Source: Podospora pseudocomata (taxonomy: Eukaryota; Ascomycota; Sordariomycetes; Sordariales; Podosporaceae). Taken from it: a stretch of 64,000 nucleotides of DNA. Both the position numbers and the translations under genes were made by a program. The notes under the pieces are model-generated. The model saw only the letters and a program-made list of their open reading frames with translations. It did no database searches and was not told the DNA's origin. Positions 55,037 to 64,000 of the stretch are shown here, one piece after another. How positions within the stretch are numbered: position 1 is the first letter of the stretch; the number at the start of each line of letters is the position of its first letter. The DNA lies in the NCBI RefSeq assembly GCF_035222375.1, contig NC_085889.1, positions 3,348,001-3,412,000 of the forward strand. The letters run 5' to 3'.

Positions 55037-57475
55037 CTAGAGGATTCCGGCGGACAAAAAAGGTAAATCCTGCAACGAAATGGAATTATATCCTGACAAC
55101 ATTAGAAGTATCACCTGGCCTGAAGTGCAGCCCATCGCCATGGTCGTTTCGGATATCGCATACGACAACGGTTGATACTCCACAGGCAGCCATAGAATAT
55201 CTCGGCCATTAAATGTAATCCGCGTACGGTTGTTGTTCAGGCCATATCCTGTTGCCGCATCCCAGAGCCGTATCGTCTGATCCCGTGAAGCCGACGCAAG
55301 CGTCCGGTCGTCCGGCGAGAAGGCGAAGCTATTGACCGACGAGCTATAGCCTTTGAGCGTCTGTGTCGCGCGGCCTGTTACCGCATCCCAGAGCCGTATC
55401 GTCTCATCCTGTGAAGCCGATGCAAGCGTCCGGCCGTCCGGCGAGAAGGCGAAGCTATTGACCGACGAGCTATAGCCTTTGAGCGTCTGTGTCGCGCGGC
55501 CTGTTACCGCATCCCAGAGCCGTATCGTCTCATCCTGTGAAGCCGATGCAAGCGTCCGGCCGTCCGGCGAGAAGGCGACGTTATTGACCGGCCTGCTATG
55601 ACCTTTAAGCGTCTGTGTCGCGCAGCCTGTTGCCGCATCCCAGAGCCGTATCGTCTGATCCCATGAAGCCGACGCAAGCGTCTGGCCGTCCGGCGAGAAG
55701 GCGACGCTATTGACCCACGAGCTATGGCCTTTGAGCGTCTGTGTCGCGCGGCCTGTTGCCGCATCCCAGAGCCGTATCGTCTCATCGTCTGAAGCTGACG
55801 CAAGCGTCCGGCCGTCCGGCGAGAAGGCAACGCTCTTGACCGACCCGCTATGGCCTTTGAGCGTCTGAAGACATACGTCCCAGTTGTTGTTAATGCCTGA
55901 AACGTTCTTGACGAGTGGCAATCTTTCTCCCCAATACTGTCTCTTTACCTTGCTGTTTGTTGGACAGAACAGCAGCGCGGCAGCATATGTCTGCAATGGT
56001 GCCTCTTCTATAATCGAACCGTAGCTAAATGCGAAATTTACAGCATCTCTTAAGAAGTCGATAAGTTGAAACCCCGTATTAACGGTGGATACGTTTGGTG
56101 CAGGCGAATTAGGTGTTAACTTCTAATTAGTTAGTAGAGAAGATGCGGATACAGCATTGTACGACATACCCTGAGGGAACGAAACCACTTTCTGGTAAAT
56201 GTCTTTTCAGATCTACCGCCTACACTAGATGCTGGCTGCATTTATTTAGCAGGTGGAGTATAATTGACCTCTTGTACGACGTACTTGAATTGCATGCAGA
56301 AGCCTTCGACATGAAACTATACCGTCTGGAAGCTTGCGCAAAAGACTCAGGCTCTCAAGCCAATGGGTAAAATGCGTCTTCAGAAACGTATGGATCTCCT
56401 CATCGTCAGGGAGTTCTTTCCCTTGATTAGAGCCCTGTCCGTGGGCCTCAAGCAGATGATCGACCCAGTAAACGCAGGAGTACCTCACCGCGCTCAATGG
56501 GTCCGGATTAGGCGGCTGCACTTCGTGAACTAGGAGTCCGGAATTACGAAGCCCGTATATATCCTTTTTCAGGGTCCCGGACAAAGCCCGTAGCGAACGT
56601 ATGAACAGATCGCGATGAACCGGCTTGGTGCCGGAAGGAAAGACCCTAGGTAACGCATTGCCGGTAAGGTAGTCTTTGGCGGATTGATGGATGAGATAGA
56701 TCTGAGCGTCTCGGATTGTGATGAATGAGCCACACATATCAATGATCTTTTCCAGCTCACCTGTGCCAGAGGCATCCGCTAAGGCCCGTAGTTCGGAGAT
56801 ATAAAGTGGACGATGCGCAAGAGTAACCATTGCAAGAACATGCCGGCAGGATCTTTCGTATTGCTCGACTTGATTCATCATTCGATTATAGAGTAGTTCC
56901 AAACCGGGGGGGATTTCTTCCAGCAGCGGAAGCACGTCCCTGCTCAACACAGGCTTCTGAAGCTCCTGGAAGACTAGTGCTACCCAGAGAAAGGTTCCAT
57001 CAGCCTTTTGTGGCATCTGAGATCTGACCTGATCTTGCATGGCTTCGTCATGCTCAATCGATTTAAGCCGGGTGACCTTATAGTCGATGTACAAGTCAAT
57101 AGCGCGAGACACTTGCTCTGCATTGAGCTCAAGACTAAGCCTCATACGCGAATCATCGAGGGTAAACTGCTGCTCAATATCGGGCCTATTCCGACTCGAC
57201 ACAATCCATTTGATCGGCACATGTGTTGCCGATGCCGTGTCTCTGATAATCTCCAAAGTTGTTGCAGGTTTTTGTCGCACTCGTCGAGGGCGTCAACAAC
57301 CAGATAAGCCGCTGCAAGCCTAGAGTCTCGCAAGATGGCGTGAAAGATGTCGCACAGGGCGTAGAAAGCATTTTCGTCTTCGAATAACCGTTTCCTGCAC
57401 GGTCATACTTCGTCTGCAGGTACGAAGTAAGGCATGGCTGCTGGTCGACAAATGGCCGCTTCAGCTTACTGGTAT
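55037..57475 (-). pseudogene. 5'-truncated NACHT-WD40 NLR
   Basis: Read from high to low coordinates, sequence starts mid-NACHT (PCLTSYLQTKYDRAG) with no P-loop or N-terminal domain. A frame change follows at about 57,385 before RLFEDENAFYALCDIFHAIL. Walker B (AAYLVVDALDECD) is followed by another one-base frame change at about 57,255. The long frame then runs from IIRDTASATHVPIKWIVSSR through FLWVALVFQEL and YSCVYWVDHLL to LLHAIQ. A good intron (GTACGT, CTAAC, TTAG; about 56,127-56,290) joins KLTPNSPAPNVSTV, and the frame continues into five WD40 repeats. About two frame breaks plus loss of the 5' end make it a pseudogene. Solo LTR C ends 29 bp beyond its stop codon. Confidence 0.85.
55250..55865 (-). 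repeat. Five tandem 126-bp WD40-coding repeats
   Basis: 42-residue units (QTLKGHSSWVNSVAFSPDG, then ASASWDQTIRLWDAATG and variants). The third and fourth units are almost identical at DNA level. Differences concentrate at the residues after KGHS or KGYS and at the ASASxD position, as in HET-E/HNWD-type recognition propellers. Confidence 0.9.
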
Positions 57476-57479
57476 ACCA

Positions 57480-58781
57480 TTGTGTATGGCCATTCAGGTA
57501 TATAGCTTGCCTGCAGTTAAGACCTTGTTGGCTCTCGGAGCGGATGCACTCGCGCCTGTGTATTCCGAAAAGCAGTATGATCAAACCGACCTTCGATCCT
57601 CTTGGACTTCGTTGCACATAGCCGTGCAATATCACTGCCCTGATATCCTCGAAGTCCTTTTGAAGAGCGCTCCGCGTAAGAGGGCCATGGCCTGCATCAA
57701 CACAAACCCTTTGTGGATAGCTCTTTGCTTTTCGTCAACCCTAGAGCGGCGAGCGATGCATGGTGCCGAAAGCAACCAGAACCTAAAACGCACCATCGAA
57801 ATCATCCAAAGCCTTCAGCCCTTATCCATAATTGCAAGCAACGGGATCACGACAGGACTAATGCAGGCTATTGACTTGTACTACTGTGACGCTGCCTCTG
57901 CCCTTGTATAGGCCGAGCCAAAGTTATGTATCATGCAGTGTACTTCTCCGAGTGATCAAGGGCGCCTCCATCCCCCTATTAACTTTGCCGCTCTGCTGTC
58001 AGCGAGAAGAAACACAAAAGACAACCTACGAATCCTCGATCTAATTCACAAAACACAACAGCAAGTCCCCCACCCTGATCATCCATGTCTCGACAGCCGC
58101 AGACGAACCCGCTTACACATGGCCATCAGCGGACCGTCAAGCCTAGCCGCAGAATGGATTCTCCAGCAAGACAACCGTCTGCTCGAAGCCAAAGACGACG
58201 AAGGAAGAACCCCCATTATATTACTGCACCTCAGCAGCCAATAGCAACCTCCTCACCAACAACGGAGCCGATATTACTTCCACCGACAAGTCCGGACTCT
58301 CACCCTTGCACTACGCATGCTACAGCAATAGAACCGATCTCGTCCAAGCCATGTGCAAGTCAAAATCCAAACCTCACGTCAACTTACAAACGGACAACAA
58401 ATACGGCACTCCCCTCCACTGCACCGTGATGGGAGGTTTCAGTGAAGTTGTCTTGGAACTTCTTTATACTGGTGCTCCCAATCAGACCTGCCCGATAAAC
58501 TGGGCAATACCACTGCCATGACAGCAGTCAAACTCAACCGCCTTAGCACTTTGCGGCTTGTCCTGTGGTATGGCGCTGATACTGGGGCGCGGAATGCCAA
58601 TGGGACAAGTGTGCGGGATATCGCTGTTTCTGCTGAGCCATCACATTGGGCAGTGGTGGATTTTTTGGGGTCCATGAAGCCTGCCTCGGGGCCCCTTGCC
58701 CAGCCTGGGGGGTCGATAGAATCTTTGCCTGGTGGCCTACGTTCAGTCATATCACCTGACTTTGGCTGGGAAACCACATGA
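57480..58781 (+). pseudogene. Decayed ankyrin-repeat gene, 5'-truncated
   Basis: Ankyrin-like units: VKTLLALGADALAPV, TSLHIAVQYHCPDILEVLL, RLHMAISGPSSLAAEWIL, then (other frame) SPLHYACYSNRTDLVQAMC, TPLHCTVMGGFSEVVLELL and (third frame) TAVKLNRLSTLRLVLWYGAD. An in-frame TAG at 57,909 and frame changes near 58,225 and 58,480 break it. The 5' end abuts the truncated NLR on the opposite strand at about 57,478, so both genes lost their starts at the same junction. Confidence 0.75.
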
Positions 58782-59035
58782 TGGTTTGAACTTTTCAGAG
58801 TTCAAGGAGGTCCAAGTGTGAAGGGTCAGATTCCAACAGGAAACTCAAGTGTATCAACTCCGAGCAACCATACCTATATAACTTTCCAATCTTTCTTATG
58901 TACATACACGTGTCATAGTCTTCGTTAACAAAAAAAAAAAAAGAAAGAAAAGAAAAGGCACTTCAAACCACCAGTACAAAAGAACCAAAAATCTACTCCT
59001 GACATCTCTGTATATATACCAACCAAGCAACCACC
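58782..59035. other. Convergent spacer
   Basis: About 250 bp between the ankyrin relic and the stop of the large minus-strand gene. Holds a poly-A tract at 58,930. Nothing else. Confidence 0.4.
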
Positions 59036-62000
59036 CTACACCAAACAAACCACCCCTTCCCTCCCCTCACCGCCACTCCTAGCCCTCGAACTCTCAAAAT
59101 ACATCAGCCCCTGCACATACCCCTCCCCAATCAACTCATACCTATCATCCTCCCCCTCTAAACTCACCGTCTTCACCTCAGGAGCAACCTCCCCCTCCCC
59201 AACCTCCTCCTCCATAACCCCCAACCCACCCCCACCAGCACCAGCACTCACACTCCCCGCCCCCCCATGCCCCCCCAACTTCCCCTCCCAATCCCAACTC
59301 TCCTGCCTCCTAAAACTAAACGAACTCCTACTCCTCTCCCTCTCCTTCCCAACCTCATGATGCTCCCCGTGACCACCCCCATTCACAGACCCCCCCGCCA
59401 CCACATCCTCCATACTTCCCACCCCACTATCCAACCCCCCCGTAGGAGAAAACTCCGTCATAGTCCCCTGATCCAAATCCCCCCCCTTACTCTTCTTCCT
59501 CCCCAACCCCCCACCAAGCGCTTTACTCTTCCACTTCAACCCAAAACTAGTCCTCATGCTCGCCCTCCGCACAATCTTTGCGAAAGCCGGCGGCTTCGCG
59601 CTCGGACTTTCCCTCGGCACCTGTGGTACGCTACTACCCTGCGACACGGAGCTCACCTGTCTCGGCCGACCGCTGCTCTTTCTCCTCACCACAAACGGGA
59701 CTTTAGAGCCGTGGGGAACAAAGACTCGATCGCCCGGCTTGGCTGCGCCTGGGACGATACCCGCGAAGAAGGTGTTATTCTCCGGCGAGACAGTGATGCA
59801 CACGGCCGGATCGGGGAACCGACTCAGGAACGCGAGAGCAGTGGCCTTGACCTTGTCGAGATTGGCTTGCACTTCTGGCTCGAGGATCCTCCTGTCGTCG
59901 TCGGGGTGGAGGGCGAGGATTTGCTGGGCAAAGGGGGTAAACCATCGGTGGGATGGGTCGGACGGTGTCTGAGGTGGGGTGGGGTTGTTGGCTTGTTGGT
60001 GGGTGTCGATGAAGCGGCTGAGGGGGGTTGGGTTTCGGGTGGCTGCTGGGAGTTCAGAGTCGCCTGTCAAGAGCTCGAGGAGATACAAGTCCCGTCGCCA
60101 TTGGTCCTTGGAGTCTTCTTTATCGGGGTTGGGGTCTGGGTGTAGGGGGGCGAGGAACTTCCTCAGGCGGTGGAGGATGCTTGCGAGGTCTAGAGTTCTG
60201 CTGTCCGGGCGTAGATCAAGGTCGAAACAAGCGTGGACGGTGTCGATATAGACGCCTTTTAGGGTGAGAACAGGGGGTGTTGTGGTGCTTGCTGGGCCCT
60301 TGAAAGTGGCGGATAAACCCAGGGGTGAGCCAGCGTGAAAGCCTTGATTGACAGCGCTCCAGGTGGTGATCGAGTTTCTCTTTGTAGCCTGAGGGTCTCG
60401 ATCGTGAATCTCACTGGGCATCCAGGTGCAGAATGGGGAGCTTTTGCGATACCCTGCACGGTAAAGGAGGTCGAGTGCAAACTGGGTGAAGACTTCAGGG
60501 CTGTCGAGGTGAGAGTGACCATAGCACATGGCAATGAAATCCTCGTGCTCGCTGCGCTTCGATGTTGTTGCAGGCCTGGCCGTCTCATGCTCCTGGACCT
60601 GAAGAAACTTCCAGGGCTCTTTCGCCCTTTTCGCTTCCTCAAAGCCCGTGTCCACTGACCGAGAATGTCTGAGGACAATTGAGACTCGCTGTGGGTGAAG
60701 TGAGGATTGATCCGCCTCGCTCTCCGGCTCGGGCTCGGGCTCGGGCTCGGGCTCAGACTCAGATTGCGGCTCTGGTTGTACTTCTGGCTGCACTTCTGGC
60801 TGCGGCTCAGGCTGCGGCTCAGGCTCTGGTACCGCTTCCACCTCAGATTCCGATTCGGAAGACTCTTCTTCTTCAAGTTCTGTTAACATGATGTTAGCAC
60901 TCACATGACCATCAGTGTCTCCCAGAGAGCCAAACCTACCTTCTGCCGGGCGCCTAACTACCGCCATCCGCTCCCGTCGGTACTCCAACTCATCCCGGAT
61001 GATCTCATCGTCATTTGAGTTCAAGATCTGCATCAAAAGCTGAATGTCTTGGTTATTCTTGATGCCGCAAAACTCAACGAGCAATTCAGACAGCCAATGA
61101 ACTGGAATCGACTTGCGGGTGTCGATGATGTAGAACCGGAGACTGTCGTCAACAACCTCTTTGGCCACACGGCTCTTGATCGGTACACCTTTGACCTCTT
61201 TCCCGTTGACCTTGACCTTGAGCTTGATGTTGATCCTTGTGCAAGAGTACACTTGGACATTGACGAGCTGGGTCTTCTTCCGGCGAAAGGATAGCCCTGA
61301 GATGGTGTTCGGGATAAGCTCCGCAAGATAGAGCGCCTTGCCCCTCAGCACCTCCTCAAAGGCCACATGCTGAACCGCATCGCCCTTATCCGTCTCCTGC
61401 CCAGCCAGCCTCCTAGACACAAGACGTTCCTTGAGACCAAGCTCCCTGACAAGAGCTTCCATCCCGTCCATCTCAAAGAACCCAGCATCTAAAATTGACA
61501 GGGGTGCAACTCCAGATAAAGCCTCGATGTGAAGCCTTTCCTCTGGAATGCACCACTCCTCCTCTGCAGAGCGCAGCACCACCGTCATCGATTTCTTACC
61601 CGTCAACCTGACCGGGAACATGGCACAGCTCGAGAAATCAGGCCTGTCCAAATCATGGGCCGAAACCTGCAGTTGCTGCGATATCTGAACCAGCAATGCC
61701 TTGATGTGCTCTGTATCAGACACATCAAGGTGACTGACTTCCAGAAACAAGCTGTTCAAGTTGGCGTTGCTGATCTCGAGTAAATTTCGGAACAGGTTGT
61801 CGCGGTGAGGATAGAACGTCTTGATGCGCTGGATATATCTCAGACACGGCGGCCCATCCCAGACACACAACGAAGTGGGTGCCCACCACCCCACAGTCTG
61901 ACCGCCCCTTCTGGGGATGTAGATGTAATTCTTGCCGTTTAGTGCGGATCTAGTCTTGTCAGTAATCAAGTCGAGCTCACAGTTGCACCTGTCACTGTAA

Positions 62001-64000
62001 CTTGCCTGATATCCTTCATATCCCTCTCCTTGTGCCCATACTTCAGAATCGAACTCTCCAACTGCTCGTAAAGCTGCTCCATATCCCTTTGTGTCGTTGC
62101 CCTGCCAGACAGCTGGACCAGATAATCAAGAAACACCTTTGGCTCTGGCTCAACATGAACCCCGAAATGTCTTAAAAAATCCCACGACTTATCCTCCGGC
62201 TCGTTGACCCTCAGCAGCCGGTCAGAACGAACTGGGCGAGGTCCGGGGCGAGCAAGCATCGACTTAATGATATCGCAAATCCAACAGAACAAGCTATGGT
62301 CCTCGCTGCAGTGGTATGATAGTCTCTGATCAGCCAGTACCAGTAAGCTCTGCCGTGGAAGGGCCGTGTCCATCAACCTCGCCATGCTCCCACCGTGACA
62401 CGGAAACTCGAGCATCGACAGATCATTCGTCAGCTCCGACTGAGTGGAAGAAAACGTATGGATGGACTTGATATCCTCCTCAGAAAAGGTCCACTCGTAG
62501 CCATTCTGCGTTGTTGGAACGAACCAAGACCGGTAAAACTCCCAGTGGTGCTGCAGAAGTTCCAATCCTTTGATTGGATCGCGTTGCAAAAGTGCTTTGA
62601 AATCGCTGTGAAGCCGGTGCGTATTGACACCCCAATCCAGGGGCCCAGGTTGCACCACACGCAGAAACCTTCTCGCTTTGAGGGTGTCAGAGAGCCACAA
62701 AAGCCCACCCGGTAGCTGAGAAAACGTCTTCAAATAGAGGTCATGGAGGAAAAGCAATGTCAACCTTGTCTCTTTGGCAAGAGAACTCGCAGAGTAAGGG
62801 TCTTTGTCCGGCAGGTAAACCCACGACAACCTCCAAATCTTGGACGGATCAACATTCGCTGCGCACCAAAGCTCCGGGATATCGTTGTTCTTTGGCTTCC
62901 AATTCGCGCGGTACAGAAACACGAAATCCTCGATCCTGTCCTGGAGAGTCAACGCAAGGAACCTCTGATTCGGAACATCAGGTTGATGTTCCTGAAGCAA
63001 AAGATCACAAAAGCTCATCTTGTCCACAATCTGAGCACCTAGTGCCTGGAAGAACTTGGCCCGGTCGGCGTTTTGTCGGATGTCGAGATCGATCCCTAGT
63101 GGGCTGATGCTCACGGGCAGCTTTAGGTCGACATCTGATGGGAGATACAAACGGCGTCCTTTGAAGGAAACCCACGTCTTGTCGTGAACAGGGATAATCT
63201 CGAGGGTCTCAATAACCTCGCGGTGGGTGTCCAACAGGGAGTGGAGAGCCTTGCAGAGAGCGTTATGCCACGACACTGGCATCCCCCGGAACTCTGTGGG
63301 GAAATTCGAGATGAAGCCTCCCAAGTCGGCGAGGAAGTCCTCCGGAGACAACAGCGGTACACCGAGTGCTTGAAGTTTGGCGTGAATTCTGGCGGGGTAT
63401 TTGTCGGAAATGAGGTGTTGCGTCGAATATGCAGCCGGCAGTATGTTCCTTCCGTCCTGATCTTTGAGCCTCGTCGGAACGATCTTCAGCTGACTCCCGC
63501 AGACAAGGCGCCCTTTGGAGTCTTCAAGGACGGGATTCAGTGAGCAAAGGTCACGCAGACGATTTTGTACTGGTTCAAAGATGTCACTGCGTGTTGGTCC
63601 GGGGGGCAATAGTAATGGCCACCGGTAGAAGAGCTCGTGATAGCCAAATCGGTGAAAGCCAGGGATGGCATTGACCAAAGCCCGGCAGACCCCCTCCACC
63701 AAGGCCCTGTTCCACACATTGTCGATGATGCTTTCTCTGCTTGGGACAAGAAGGAAGTCGCCATGGATGGACAACTATTGGCGCAGCTTCGTTAGTAAAC
63801 CTGTTTCCAATACTCAACTTCCCAGAAATCCAACGCACCTTGAAGCCATAATCTCTGATTGGCAAAAACGCATAAACCATCTGAGATTCCGGTGGCTCAT
63901 CAAGTGGAATCTTGAGGGGAAACACCAAAGTCACCTCCGATTCCAGACACCCTGGGCGCTCTGGTGTGTCGGGCAAGTCCGTGACAAGATGCCGAAAGGC
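59036..64000 (-). CDS. Large NO VEIN/sacsin-like protein, 5' end outside the window
   Basis: Stop at 59,036; runs off the right edge, so only the C-terminal ~1,550 residues are seen. Exons are joined across introns at about 63,775-63,839 (CTAAC, ATAG), 61,963-62,009 (CTGAC, AAG) and 60,899-60,938 (GCTAACATCATG, ACAG). The most upstream part reads VYAFLPIRDYGFK then DFLLVPSRESI, the block that follows an HSP90-type ATPase domain in sacsin and fungal NO VEIN-like proteins. The ATPase itself would lie beyond 64,000. The middle includes PPCLRYIQRIKTFYPHRDNLF. An acidic Glu/Pro/Gln/Ser low-complexity stretch lies near 60,720-60,870, and the C-terminus is Gly/Ser-rich and probably disordered. Such proteins are thought to act as chaperone-like ATPases; the role here is unknown. 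Confidence 0.65.

Noticed and set aside
55250-55865. Regular repeats suggesting a CRISPR-like array
   Set aside because: Unit is 126 bp with no spacers and encodes WD40 repeats; the genome is eukaryotic.
59267-60145. 292-codon plus-strand frame opposite the NO VEIN-like gene
   Set aside because: Pro/Thr/Leu-rich shadow of the Gly/Ser-rich minus-strand C-terminus.

Overview
The window comes from a filamentous ascomycete, most likely a Sordariomycete. The evidence is short GT-AG introns with CTGAC or CTAAC branch sites, an intron-bearing tRNA-Leu, a FunK1 kinase relic, fungal NLRs, a Zn2Cys6 factor and a fungal 7TM protein. Gene models were built by reading splice sites by eye; no search or alignment was run.

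Layout. 0.3-2.6 kb: secreted copper amine oxidase. 3.5-5.6 kb: decayed FunK1 kinase. 5.6-9.4 kb: gene-poor, with a MITE and a repeated 13-mer. 9.4-16.6 kb: a divergent pair, a SNF2/RING helicase (-) and a NACHT protein ending in C2H2 zinc fingers (+). 17-24 kb: tRNA-Gln, a second MITE copy, a 7TM protein, a BBE-like FAD oxidase and a calmodulin-like protein. 24.6-28.3 and 37-47.2 kb: two blocks of small, related, mostly three- or four-exon genes of unknown function. 29.4-35.8 kb: an NB-ARC/TPR NLR with an N-terminal amyloid-like motif, divergent from a HeLo-like effector remnant with a matching C-terminal motif, bordered by LTRs and gene fragments. 47.2-52.5 kb: a DUF1479 oxygenase and a transcription factor. 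53-58.8 kb: a kinase fragment, a solo LTR, a truncated NACHT-WD40 NLR and a decayed ankyrin gene. 59-64 kb: a large NO VEIN/sacsin-like protein that runs off the window.

The best candidate for something undescribed is the small-gene family (about twelve members, several broken). Most intact members of the main block have a first exon ending in aromatic-x-W-x-x-I, with the intron in the same phase directly after that Ile. They also share a core carrying R-D-C and R-x-F-F motifs, and a last exon ending in acidic-W-x-x-V/I. Both ends fit the Atg8-interacting (AIM/LIR) consensus, so the family may encode two-ended autophagy adaptors; this is inference. The recurrent octamer AAGTGAAT is enriched in the spacers of this block, and the NLR-effector pair lies between the two blocks. 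This makes the 24-47 kb stretch look like a fast-evolving defence or cell-death region.
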